A DNA stretch of 64,000 bases, from positions 2,728,001 through 2,792,000 of the forward strand of contig NZ_JACGWV010000001.1 of assembly GCF_014137995.1 (NCBI RefSeq). The letters are read 5' to 3'. The DNA comes from Promicromonospora sukumoe. GTDB lineage: Bacteria > Actinomycetota > Actinomycetes > Actinomycetales > Cellulomonadaceae. Numbering within the stretch: position 1 is the stretch's first letter; every line of letters starts with the position of its first letter. Below the pieces are notes generated by a model. It was not told the origin of the DNA and did not search any database. It saw only the letters and a list, made by a program, of their open reading frames with translations. This document shows positions 24,680 to 32,897 of the stretch, piece after piece. Both the position numbers and the translations under genes were made by a program.

Positions 24680-26642
24680 GCTGGTCCACGAGCTGGGTGA
24701 CCTCCGGCTCGTCGCCGCCGGGCCACTCGGCCACGTAGCGCCGCAGCCGCTCCCGCTCGGCCTCCCGGATCTGCTCGGCGACCACGTCCCCGGCGGGCAG
24801 CGCCCGGACCGTGTCGCCGTCGACCGTCACGAGCCCGCGGGTCACGAGCGAGTCCGCGACGGCGCGCACGGTGCCCTCGGCGCGCCCCGCGTGCTCGGCC
24901 ATGAGGGGCACCTCCCGGGTGCGCTTGAGCGAGACCCGCGTGAGCATCCACGCCTGGCCGGGCGACAGGCCGACGTCCTGCGCCACGAGGTCGTAGACCC
25001 GCAGCGGGTCGCGCCGGCCGACCCGGCGCCACAGGATCATGCGCAGCTCCTCCAGCGAGGTGCGCGACGACGGGAGCGCGAAGGTGGCGCCGGTCGCGTG
25101 CCCGGCCTCGGCGTCGCCGCCGCGCGTCGCGGTGCGCAGCTCGACCTCGGGCAGCAGCCACGTCAGCAGGAACGCGAGCGCGGCCACGGGCACCGCGCCG
25201 AGGAACACGAGGTGCAGGGAGGTGGTGTAGGCGTCCAGGAACCAGGTCTGCACGTCGGGCGGGCACTGCGCGAGCCCCTGCGTGGACGCCGTCAGCGCGG
25301 CCGGGCCGCAGACGCCCTGCGCGGCGTCGGGCACGGAGGTCGCGGCCTCGGCCGCGAGCCGGTTGGCGAAGATCGTACCGAACACCGCGACGCCCACGGA
25401 CGAGCCGATGGTGCGGAAGTACGTGGTGCCCGACGTCGCCGTGCCGAGGTCGCGGTAGCTCACGGCGTTCTGGACGGCGATGACGAGCACCTGCGTGACC
25501 ATGCCGAGCCCCGCGCCGAAGACGAACATGCTCAGGCCGGCCTGGAGCGTCGTCGTGCCCTGGTCCATCAGCGAGAGCAGGAAGAGGCCCACCGTGGTGA
25601 CCGCCGTGCCGGCGATCGGGAAGACCTTGTAGCGCCCCGTGCGCGAGATGAGCTGCCCGGAGCCGATGGAGGTGATGAGCAGGCCGAGCATCATCGGCGT
25701 CATCTCCAGCCCGGACTCGGTGGGTGTCGAGCCCTTGACCGTCTGCAGGTAGAGCGGCAGGTAGGTGATGGCGCCGAACATCGCGAAGCCGACGGCGAAC
25801 CCGATCACGGCCGAGACGGAGAACACCCGGTTGCGGAACAGGTGCAGCGGCAGCACGGGCTCGGGGGCGCGCCGCTCGACCGCGACGAACGCGACCAGCC
25901 CGCCGACCGCGAGCGCGATCATGGCGTAGACGGGGGCGGAGCTCCACTCCCAGGTGGTGCCGCCCAGGCTGGTGAGCAGCACGATCGCGGTGGAGATCGT
26001 GGCGAGCAGGATGATGCCGGCGTAGTCGATGCGGGGCCGGGCCGCCGTGGTGATGCGGGGCAGCACCGAGGCGACGACGACCAGCGCGATGATCCCGACG
26101 GGGATGTTGACGTAGAAGACCCAGCGCCAGTCGAGGTTGTCGACGAAGAACCCGCCGAGCAGCGGCCCGGCGACCGACGAGACACCGAAGACGGCGCCGA
26201 ACAGGCCCTGGTACCGGCCGCGGTCCCGGGGCGGAACGACGTCGCCGATGATCGCCTGCGACAGCACCATGAGCCCGCCGCCGCCCACGCCCTGCACGGC
26301 GCGCCAGGCGATGAGCTGGCCCATGGTCTGCGACGTGCCGGACAGGATCGAGCCGACGAGGAAGATCAGGATGCAGGCGATGAACAGCGTCTTGCGCCCG
26401 AAGAGGTCACCGAGCTTGCCCCAGAGCACCGTGGTGGCGGTGCTCGCCAGCATGTAGGACGTCACGACCCAGGACAGGTGCTCCGCGCCACCCAGGTCGG
26501 AGACGATCGTGGGCAGCGCCGTGGCGACGATGGTCTGGTCCAGGGCGGCGAGCAGCATCGCGAGCATGAGCCCGCCGAAGATCGCCCAGACCCTGGCCTG
26601 CGGCAGGGTCTGCGGTTCCGCCTCTGCGCTCGGTGCGGTCAT
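24630..26642 (-). CDS. DHA2-type MFS drug exporter with C-terminal winged-helix domain
   Basis: A 670-residue fusion. Residues 15-510 form a 14-helix DHA2 transporter: LDQTIVATALPTIVSDLGG is motif D1, GKLGDLFGRKTLF is motif A and WRAVQGVGGGG is motif B. After a linker rich in Thr and Gly, residues 530-665 make a soluble MarR-like winged-helix module (SPGQAWMLTRVSLKRTREVPL, HAGRAEGTVRAVADSLVTRGLVTVDG). Family members export antiseptics and antibiotics by proton antiport. The appended domain could sense substrate or bind DNA near the membrane. The C-terminus overlaps the convergent kinase gene by 50 bases. Confidence 0.9.
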   Translation of the reverse strand: MTAPSAEAEPQTLPQARVWAIFGGLMLAMLLAALDQTIVATALPTIVSDLGGAEHLSWVVTSYMLASTATTVLWGKLGDLFGRKTLFIACILIFLVGSILSGTSQTMGQLIAWRAVQGVGGGGLMVLSQAIIGDVVPPRDRGRYQGLFGAVFGVSSVAGPLLGGFFVDNLDWRWVFYVNIPVGIIALVVVASVLPRITTAARPRIDYAGIILLATISTAIVLLTSLGGTTWEWSSAPVYAMIALAVGGLVAFVAVERRAPEPVLPLHLFRNRVFSVSAVIGFAVGFAMFGAITYLPLYLQTVKGSTPTESGLEMTPMMLGLLITSIGSGQLISRTGRYKVFPIAGTAVTTVGLFLLSLMDQGTTTLQAGLSMFVFGAGLGMVTQVLVIAVQNAVSYRDLGTATSGTTYFRTIGSSVGVAVFGTIFANRLAAEAATSVPDAAQGVCGPAALTASTQGLAQCPPDVQTWFLDAYTTSLHLVFLGAVPVAALAFLLTWLLPEVELRTATRGGDAEAGHATGATFALPSSRTSLEELRMILWRRVGRRDPLRVYDLVAQDVGLSPGQAWMLTRVSLKRTREVPLMAEHAGRAEGTVRAVADSLVTRGLVTVDGDTVRALPAGDVVAEQIREAERERLRRYVAEWPGGDEPEVTQLVDQLTRQILADRTTGPSGG

Positions 26643-26754
26643 GCGATGCCTCCCGGGTCCGGTGGACGGCGAGGCCTGCGCGGCCGTGCGTGTGCCCCCC
26701 GGAGGCAGACTGTCATGGCCCGTCCGGGTCGGCGCGCGCAGGCGCCGTCGGGCC

Positions 26755-27816
26755 TCAGCCCCCGATCCGGACCGCCGCCCGGTACCCGGCGTCCTCCATC
26801 CGGGACATGGCGTCGAGGGCGGCGTCGGCCACGGGGAGCAGGTGCGCGTCGACCCAGGTCTCCCCCGCGGCCGTGCCGACCCACGGGTCCTCCAGCACGA
26901 CGGCGCCGGGCACCGTGGCGTGGCACAGCACCCAGTGCGGCACGTCGAATCCGAGCATCGCCTTCAGGGAGACGAGGAGCAGCACGCGCTCGCCGCCGGC
27001 CAGGGCGGCGCGCAGGCCGGGCACGGTCAGGTGCCGGCCGTCGACCGGCAGGCCCGCCTCGGCCGCCTCCTCGCGGGAGAGCTCCTGGAGCAGGGCGCGC
27101 CAGTCCCGGTCGCCCTCGGGGTAGGAGTCGAGGATGACCGGCCCGTCGGTGTCGAGCGAGACCGTGACGGCCGACCCCGGCCAGCGCCGGTGCACGGCGA
27201 GGCCGAGCCGCACCGGGTCGCACGCGGGGAAGTTCGTGGCCTCGCGCCACAGCGACAGCTCCAGCCGCCGGTCGACGTCCTCCGGGCGGACGGCGCCGAG
27301 CTGTGCCTGGGCCATCACCGCGCCGGCCGCCCCGCAGGTGAAGTGGGTGCTCTGCTGGTAATGGGCGGGCTCACCAACCTGGTCGCGGTAGGGGCCGTCG
27401 TCGCCGGCGCCGTCGCCCAGCCAGCGCACGTACCCGGTCGCCGGCTGGGCGGCGTCGGGCACGAGGGGCGCGCGGAGCGGGGCGAAGCCCGCCTCCGCGG
27501 CGGCCTCCCCCGCCGTCCACCCCTCCCACTTCACCTGGGCGAGGCCCCGGCCGTGCGCGTGGCCGACGACGGCGCGCGCCGCCGCGACGGCGTCCCCCAC
27601 CGCGTCCACGATCTTGACGTAGGCGGTGCCGGGACGGGCGGTCACGAGGGCGGCGCCCGTGCCGTCGTCGAGCACGACGAGCCGCGGGTCCTGCACCGAC
27701 CGGTCGGCGGAGCGCCACCGGGCGAGCACGGCGTCCGGCACGATCCGGGCCGGCCCGGCGGGCAGCGCCGCGGGGTCCCAGGGGACGACGACGTGCCCGC
27801 CCGTCCGGTCAGTCAC
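26755..27816 (-). CDS. C39-like (papain-fold) cysteine peptidase family protein
   Basis: A 353-residue protein. The N-terminal 140 residues form a beta-rich region. The C-terminal part has a papain-like site with C161 in STHFTCGAAGAVMAQ, His in PHWVLCHATV and Asp in LEDPWVG. This matches actinobacterial proteins annotated as peptidase C39 family. No transporter domain or secretion signal is attached, so it is not a bacteriocin exporter. It overlaps the siderophore-binding lipoprotein gene by eight bases, implying co-expression under iron control. Its substrate is unknown; maturation of a peptide-derived siderophore is only speculation. Confidence 0.7.
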   Translation of the reverse strand: MTDRTGGHVVVPWDPAALPAGPARIVPDAVLARWRSADRSVQDPRLVVLDDGTGAALVTARPGTAYVKIVDAVGDAVAAARAVVGHAHGRGLAQVKWEGWTAGEAAAEAGFAPLRAPLVPDAAQPATGYVRWLGDGAGDDGPYRDQVGEPAHYQQSTHFTCGAAGAVMAQAQLGAVRPEDVDRRLELSLWREATNFPACDPVRLGLAVHRRWPGSAVTVSLDTDGPVILDSYPEGDRDWRALLQELSREEAAEAGLPVDGRHLTVPGLRAALAGGERVLLLVSLKAMLGFDVPHWVLCHATVPGAVVLEDPWVGTAAGETWVDAHLLPVADAALDAMSRMEDAGYRAAVRIGG

Positions 27817-28864
27817 CGGTGAGCGCGTCCGCGAAGGCGTCGACGGCCTGCTGCGTGGAGCGGGGCCCGCCCGCGCCCCAGACCAGCGGGAACTCGTACG
27901 CGCGGCCCTCCTCGACGGCGGGGAGCGAGGTCCAGAGCTCGCTCTCGTCGAGCGCGTCCACGTAGCCGGTGGTGTCGCCGTTGGAGAAGAAGAGGTTGGC
28001 GTCGCCCACGGCGGTGAGCCCCTCGACGTCGGTCTGGGCGAGGCCGTACTCGGCGTTCAGGCCGCCCGTGCCGTGGGAGTCGTTCACCTCGGTGCTCCAG
28101 GCCGGGGTGAGGCCCAGCTCCTTGCCGAGCTCGGTGAACAGCGCGCCCTCCGTGTAGGGGCGCAGGCTCAGGTTGCCGCCCTGGAGCCAACCGTCGAAGA
28201 ACAGGAAGTCGGTGGTCGGCAGGTCGAGGTCGGCGACCTCGGCCTTGCGCTCGGCGAGGTGGGCGTCGAACTCCGCGAGCACCTGCTCGGCGCGCTCGGT
28301 GCGGCCGGTCGCCTCCGCGACCAGCGAGAAGACGTCCTTCATGTTGCCCAGCGGGTCCTCGGGGTCGTTGCCGCGCGCGACCAGCACGGGGACGCCCTGC
28401 TTCTCGAACTGCGCGATGGCCTCGTCGCCGGCGCTGAAGCCCTCGATGATGACGAGGTCCGGGTCGGCGGCGAACAGGGCGGTGGCGTCGGGCTCCTCGC
28501 GGGTACCGACGTCGGCCACCCCGTCGGGGAGCTTCTCCGCCGAGACCCAGGTCGAGTAGCCCGCGGGGTCGGCGACGGCGACCGGCGTGACGCACAGCGT
28601 CAGCGCGTCCTCGACCTCCTGCCACTCCAGCACGGCGATGCGCTCGGCGGGCTGGTCCAGCTCGACGGTGCGGCCGACGCCGTCCACGAGGGACACCGGC
28701 CCGGTCGAGGTCTCGGTCGTGTCGTCGGCGCAGCTCCCGGAGGCGGGCGCCGAGGGCTCGGGGGCGGACGCGTCCACCGCCGTCGTCCCGCATCCGGTGA
28801 CGGCGAGCGCCAGCGCGAACACGGCGGCTCCGACGGCGGCGGGGCTTCTCCTGGGCACGACCAT
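27809..28864 (-). CDS. iron-siderophore ABC transporter substrate-binding lipoprotein
   Basis: A 351-residue exported lipoprotein. The signal peptide ends in lipobox VTGC at residue 25. The mature part is a type III (FepB/FhuD-like) binding protein: VDGVGRTVELDQPAERIAVL opening strand, ADPDLVIIEGFSAGD, KQGVPVLVARG, and GYVDALDESELWTSLPAVEEGRAYE near the end, split by a long connecting helix. It captures ferric siderophore outside the membrane for an ABC importer that is not in this window. Two overlapping iron boxes lie about 75-100 bases upstream, and an AraC regulator precedes it. Confidence 0.9.
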   Translation of the reverse strand: MVVPRRSPAAVGAAVFALALAVTGCGTTAVDASAPEPSAPASGSCADDTTETSTGPVSLVDGVGRTVELDQPAERIAVLEWQEVEDALTLCVTPVAVADPAGYSTWVSAEKLPDGVADVGTREEPDATALFAADPDLVIIEGFSAGDEAIAQFEKQGVPVLVARGNDPEDPLGNMKDVFSLVAEATGRTERAEQVLAEFDAHLAERKAEVADLDLPTTDFLFFDGWLQGGNLSLRPYTEGALFTELGKELGLTPAWSTEVNDSHGTGGLNAEYGLAQTDVEGLTAVGDANLFFSNGDTTGYVDALDESELWTSLPAVEEGRAYEFPLVWGAGGPRSTQQAVDAFADALTGD

Positions 28865-28936
28865 GGGACTTTCCTCTTTCTGCTTGCGGAGCGGGACGGG
28901 GCATGGCGCCCGACGCGGCTGTGCCGGCGTGCCCGC

Positions 28937-28965
28937 TGAGGTGAGCCTAAGTAAGGCTTACCTTC
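28937..28965. promoter_or_regulatory. IdeR/DmdR-type iron box
   Basis: Two overlapping 19-base sites: CTAAGTAAGGCTTACCTTC (28947-28965) matches the TWAGGTWAGSCTWACCTWA consensus at 16 positions. TGAGGTGAGCCTAAGTAAG (28937-28955) matches at about 13. They sit upstream of the siderophore-binding lipoprotein gene, so iron-dependent repression is expected. Confidence 0.85.
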
Positions 28966-28994
28966 GTCCGCAATGCCGTAGACCCGACAGCAGA

Positions 28995-29876
28995 TCAGGG
29001 TTTCCGGCCAGCAGTGTCCGAGGAGGAGGCGCGTTCGGCGGCGAAGGCGCCCGGCGTCGTCCCCATGACGCGCCGGAAGGCGTCGATGAACGTGCCCGGA
29101 TGCGCGTAGCCCAGGTCCTCGGACACGTCCTGCACGCTGCCGCCCGCGCCGAGCAGCTCCAGCGACCGGTGCACCCGCACGGCCCGCCGCCACTGCGCGA
29201 ACGACAGCCCGGTCGCCGCCCGGAACACTCGTGTGATCGTCCGCGCGCTCGTCCCCGACGCCCGCGCCCACTCCTCCAGCGACCGCTCGTCCGCGGGGTC
29301 GGCCAGGAGGGCCTCGACGATCGTGTCGACCCGGTCGTCGGCGGGCAGCCGCACGGCGAGCTGCCGCTTGGACGGCTCCAGCACGTCGAAGACCACCGCC
29401 TCCGCCCGGGCCCGGGCCGCGGGGTCGAGGTCCCGGCGCGCCAGGCGGATCAGCAGGGCCTGCAGCACGGGCCCCATCGCCACGACGGTCGGGCCGCCGA
29501 GGACGGGCGGGGCGTGCTCGGGGGTGTGCTCGGGCGCGAAGAACGCGTCGTACAGCTCCACCCCCGCCGTCAGCCGGCCGGCGTGCTCCTGCCCCGCCGG
29601 CACCCACAGGCCGAAGCCCTCCGAGACGGTGAACACCTGGCCGCCCACCCGCGCCGTCAGGGTGCCGTGGCGCACCCAGACCAGCTCGTGCGCGGGGTGG
29701 ACGTGCGGCTCCCACTCCGTGGCCGTGTCGACGACGTGCGACTCGGCCACGATCGTGAACGCCGCGGGGGCGTCCGCCGGGACCGGGTAGGTGCGGCCGA
29801 CCGACGCCGCCGGATCGCGGCGCCAGGAGCCGCGCGCGTCGCCGGTGTCGGCGGTGTCGCGGGTGGAGGGGGCCAT
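28995..29876 (-). CDS. AraC-family regulator with cupin sensor domain
   Basis: A 293-residue regulator. A cupin-like N-terminal half (about residues 30-120; EPHVHPAHELVWVRHGTLTARVGG and VPAGQEHAG carry the cupin His residues) is followed by two AraC helix-turn-helix units (about 200-285; LEEWARASGTSARTITRVFRA and VQDVSEDLGYAHPGTFIDAFRRVMG). Regulators of this type next to siderophore-binding proteins often activate uptake when the ferric siderophore is present. It lies 11 bases after the tetR stop of the upstream operon, so it could also be read from there. Confidence 0.88.
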   Translation of the reverse strand: MAPSTRDTADTGDARGSWRRDPAASVGRTYPVPADAPAAFTIVAESHVVDTATEWEPHVHPAHELVWVRHGTLTARVGGQVFTVSEGFGLWVPAGQEHAGRLTAGVELYDAFFAPEHTPEHAPPVLGGPTVVAMGPVLQALLIRLARRDLDPAARARAEAVVFDVLEPSKRQLAVRLPADDRVDTIVEALLADPADERSLEEWARASGTSARTITRVFRAATGLSFAQWRRAVRVHRSLELLGAGGSVQDVSEDLGYAHPGTFIDAFRRVMGTTPGAFAAERASSSDTAGRKP

Positions 29877-29887
29877 GCGTACGGAGT

Positions 29888-30493
29888 CTAGGTTCCGGGC
29901 TCGACGGCCATGCCCCGCCAGGCGACGCGGATGCCCTCGCGGCAGCGGGCCAGCGCCTCCGGGTCGTCGAGGGTCACGCCGCGCACCACGAACTGGTAGT
30001 AGAAGACGCCGTTGACCAGGTCGATGCAGGCGTCGAGGTCGAGGTCGGGCCGCAGCACGCCCCGCTCGATGCCGGCCCGCAGCACCGCGACCATGCCGCC
30101 GCGGCGCCGCGAGACGTGCGACCGCCAGTAGGCCTGCGCGAGCTTGCGGTCCGTCATCGCCAGGCGCATCCGCAGCCGGAACCGCTCCTCGGAGTACGCC
30201 TCCCGCGTCGTGGCCGGCGCCGTGGTGTAGGCGTCGAGCACGTTCTGCAGCAGGTCGCCGTCGAGCGGGATGGTGTGCGGCGCGCGGCCCCGGTCCAGGG
30301 CCGTCGCGACGAGGTCGGTCATGCTCGGCCAGCGCCGGTAGATCGCCGCGCGGCTCACGCCGCTGAGCTCGACGACCCGGCTCACCGTGATCTCCTCGCC
30401 GCGGTCCAGGAGCTCGACGGCGGCGTCGACGATCCGCTCGTCGTGCCCCTGGGCCCGTGGGCGGCCGGGGCCGCGCGCCGGGCCGTCCGTCAC
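29888..30493 (-). CDS. TetR-family regulator at end of phn-type operon
   Basis: A 201-residue repressor with a GTG start overlapping the phosphatase stop (GTGA). The N-terminal helix-turn-helix (about residues 15-62) contains ITVSRVVELSGVSRAAIYRRWPSM. The C-terminal ligand domain has the TetR_C family pattern with RRRGGMVAVLRAGIERGVLRPDLD. It is the last gene of the phnDCE-phosphatase operon and probably represses it through the palindrome upstream of phnD. The inducer is likely the transported or dephosphorylated compound, which is inference. Confidence 0.85.
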   Translation of the reverse strand: MTDGPARGPGRPRAQGHDERIVDAAVELLDRGEEITVSRVVELSGVSRAAIYRRWPSMTDLVATALDRGRAPHTIPLDGDLLQNVLDAYTTAPATTREAYSEERFRLRMRLAMTDRKLAQAYWRSHVSRRRGGMVAVLRAGIERGVLRPDLDLDACIDLVNGVFYYQFVVRGVTLDDPEALARCREGIRVAWRGMAVEPGT

Positions 30494-31293
30494 GCGGCCG
30501 GGCGCAGGGCGCGGGCGCGGAGCTGGGCGACCAGCCCGTCGGTGAGCCCGGCCGCGCGCAGGGGCGCCAGCGGGTCGCCGTGCCGCTCGGTGAGCGCCGC
30601 GAACAGCTCGCGCATCGGCTCCGCCGAGAACTCCGTGCTGACGGCGGCCAGCGCCGCCTCGTCCAGCTCGATGCCGAACCGGCTCATCAGCGGCCGCATG
30701 ACGGGCGAGATGCGCGCCATGATGGCCGCGGAGTTCTCGCCGGTGCGTACGTAGTCGGTGACGATGTCGTCCTGGTCGGCGCCGAGCGCGAGCAGCAGGG
30801 ACGCGGCGAGCACGCCCGTGCGGTCCTGGCCGGCGGCGCAGTGGAACGCGACGGCGCCCGGCGCGTGGGCGATGATCGCCAGCGCCGTCACGATCTGCGG
30901 GGCGGCACCCTCGTACATCCGCAGGTACATGCGGCCGAACTTGGTCTGGTCCATCATCTCGGCGACCGCGGCGGGGTGCGCACCGGCGGTGCCGGCTGAT
31001 TGGTCAGCTGCCTGGCCGATGTCCGCCAGCAGCGGCACGTGGTGGTAGCTGACGTTCGAGTGCGTGCCGAGCGGGCCGCGGCCGGTCACGCCGAGCTCGT
31101 CGGTGGAGCGCAGGTCGATGATCGCCCGCACCCCGCCGTCGACCAGGCCGCGGGCGACGTCGTCGGTCACGAGGGCGAGGTCATCGGCGCGCAGGGCGAA
31201 GCCCGGGCGGACGACGCCGCCGTCGACGGGGATGCCGCCCAGGTCGCGGAGGTTGACGGGGGCGCTCAGCGTGAGCGCGGGGATGCTGGTCAT
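30490..31293 (-). CDS. tyrosine/dual-specificity phosphatase family protein
   Basis: A 267-residue enzyme with the phosphatase signature HCAAGQDRTG: nucleophile C152 and phosphate-binding R158 of C-x5-R. LRDLGGIPVDGG at the N-terminus and ADDLALVTDDVARGLVDGGVRAIIDLRS (about 36-63) are typical of the Y_phosphatase3 group found in bacteria. These act on phosphotyrosine, phosphoinositides or small phosphoesters. It overlaps phnE (ATGA) and tetR (GTGA), so it belongs to the transport operon. It may release phosphate from the imported compound. Such an enzyme inside a PhnCDE-type operon is noteworthy. Confidence 0.88.
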   Translation of the reverse strand: MTSIPALTLSAPVNLRDLGGIPVDGGVVRPGFALRADDLALVTDDVARGLVDGGVRAIIDLRSTDELGVTGRGPLGTHSNVSYHHVPLLADIGQAADQSAGTAGAHPAAVAEMMDQTKFGRMYLRMYEGAAPQIVTALAIIAHAPGAVAFHCAAGQDRTGVLAASLLLALGADQDDIVTDYVRTGENSAAIMARISPVMRPLMSRFGIELDEAALAAVSTEFSAEPMRELFAALTERHGDPLAPLRAAGLTDGLVAQLRARALRPAA

Positions 31294-32099
31294 GTGATCT
31301 TCCTTCGGATGACGGCGCTGGCCTGGTCGATGACCGTGACCAGCACGATGATGCAGATGACGATCGCGCTGAGGTGACCGTAGTCGTACATGCGCATGGC
31401 GGTGGTGAGCTCCAGCCCGATGCCGCCGGCGCCGACCATGCCCAGGATGGTCGCGCCGCGCACGTTGCCCTCGAAGAGCAGCAGCGTGTACGACACGAGC
31501 AGCGGCCCCGCCTGGGGCAGCACCCCGTACTGGACCACCTGGCGGCGGGAGGCGCCGACGGCCTGCATCGCGGTCACCGGACCGGCGTCGACCGCCTCCA
31601 TGGCCTCCGCGAAGACCTTGCCGATCGACCCGATCGAGCCGACCGTCATCGCGAGGATGCCGGCGAACGGGCCCAGCCCCACGGCGGAGACGAACATGAG
31701 GGCGAAGACGAGGTCGGGCAGCGACCGGATGACGTTCATGACCCACCGGGTCGGGTAGTACAGCCAGCGGGGCGCGATGTTCGACGCCGCGCCGAAGGCG
31801 GCGACCAGCGACAGGACCGCGCCGAGCACGGTGCCGACGATCGCCATCTGCAGCGTCTCGACCAGCAGCTCGACGATGGTGCCGAACTTGTCCCAGGTGG
31901 GCGGGAACAGCCGCAGCAGGAAGTCACCCATGTTGACGGTGCCCTCACCGAGCTTGGCGAAGTCGAACTCCGCGCCGACGAACGACCACACCAGCAGGAC
32001 GCCGACGACGGGCAGGCCGAGCAGGAACCGCGCACGGGGCACGTTGACGGCGCGCTCGAGACGGGCGCGGGTGCGCGGGTCAGGCGTGATCGTCGACAC
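31290..32099 (-). CDS. phnE: PhnE-like ABC transporter permease
   Basis: A 269-residue inner-membrane permease with about six transmembrane helices. The EAA loop is visible as MEAVDAGPVTAMQAVGASRRQVVQYGVLPQAGPLL (about 165-200), as in phosphonate/phosphite permeases, and RSLPDLVFALMFVSAVGLGPFAG is a typical PhnE segment. It pairs with the PhnC-like ATPase, whose gene overlaps by 20 bases. The substrate is a phosphonate, phosphite or phosphoester by family. No C-P lyase or phosphonatase gene is in the window. Confidence 0.87.
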   Translation of the reverse strand: MSTITPDPRTRARLERAVNVPRARFLLGLPVVGVLLVWSFVGAEFDFAKLGEGTVNMGDFLLRLFPPTWDKFGTIVELLVETLQMAIVGTVLGAVLSLVAAFGAASNIAPRWLYYPTRWVMNVIRSLPDLVFALMFVSAVGLGPFAGILAMTVGSIGSIGKVFAEAMEAVDAGPVTAMQAVGASRRQVVQYGVLPQAGPLLVSYTLLLFEGNVRGATILGMVGAGGIGLELTTAMRMYDYGHLSAIVICIIVLVTVIDQASAVIRRKIT

Positions 32100-32895
32100 G
32101 GTCGGCCTTCCGGGGGTGGGTGTCGTCGTGGGCGCCGTCGGGCGTCTCGTCGTGCGCGTAGAGCACGTCGAGCGCCGCGGCGTCGAGCCGGTCCGTAGGA
32201 GCGGAGACGAGGACCTCGCCGTGCCGCAGGCCGACGATGCGGTCGGAGTGCTCCAGCGCGAGCGGCAGCACGTGCAGGCTCACGAGCACCGGTATCCCGT
32301 CCTGGCGGGCGATGTCGTGCAGGAGCTCCAGGACGGCGTGCGACATCCTCGGGTCGAGCGACGCGACGGGCTCGTCCGCGAGGACGATCCGGGGGTTCTG
32401 CATGAGGGCGCGGGCGATGGCGACGCGCTGCTGCTGCCCGCCCGAGAGGGACCGGGCCTGGTCGGTGGCCTTGTGGGCGATGCCGACCCGGTCGAGCAGC
32501 TCCATGGCGCGCCGGCGGTGGGCGCTGCTGAAGCCGCCGGCCAGGTTGATCGGCCCGGCGTCGTGCAGGGAGCCGGTGAGCACGTTGGTGAGCACGCTGA
32601 GCCGGCCGACCAGGTTGAACTGCTGGAACACCTGGCCGACCGACGCGCGCACGTCGCGCAGCCGGCGCCGCGGGAGGTTCGTCATGTCGTGGCCGACGAC
32701 GTGCACGGAACCGCCGTTGATCGGCGCGAAGCCGGTGAGGCTGCGCATCAGGGTCGACTTCCCGGAGCCGGACGAGCCCAGGAGGGCAACCATCTCGCCC
32801 GGGAACAGGTCGAGGTCGACGCCGTCGAGCACGAGCGGGCCGTCGCCGTAGGCGACCCGGAGGTCGCGCACCGAGACGAGTGCGGGGCCGGTCAC
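32080..32895 (-). CDS. phnC: PhnC-like ABC transporter ATP-binding protein
   Basis: A 271-residue ATPase. Walker A GSSGSGKST, Q-loop GQVFQQFNLVGRLSVLTNVL, signature [19 protein letters not shown], Walker B IVLADEPVASLDP and switch His in VSLHVLPLALEHSD are all intact. Q-loop and NVLTGSL wording is typical of PhnC. A C-terminal tail of about 25 residues, rich in His and Asp (PDGAHDDTHPRKADRVDDHA ends the protein), could bind metal. The gene overlaps phnE and follows the binding-protein gene by two bases. Confidence 0.9.
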   Translation of the reverse strand: MTGPALVSVRDLRVAYGDGPLVLDGVDLDLFPGEMVALLGSSGSGKSTLMRSLTGFAPINGGSVHVVGHDMTNLPRRRLRDVRASVGQVFQQFNLVGRLSVLTNVLTGSLHDAGPINLAGGFSSAHRRRAMELLDRVGIAHKATDQARSLSGGQQQRVAIARALMQNPRIVLADEPVASLDPRMSHAVLELLHDIARQDGIPVLVSLHVLPLALEHSDRIVGLRHGEVLVSAPTDRLDAAALDVLYAHDETPDGAHDDTHPRKADRVDDHA

Positions 32896-32897
32896 GG

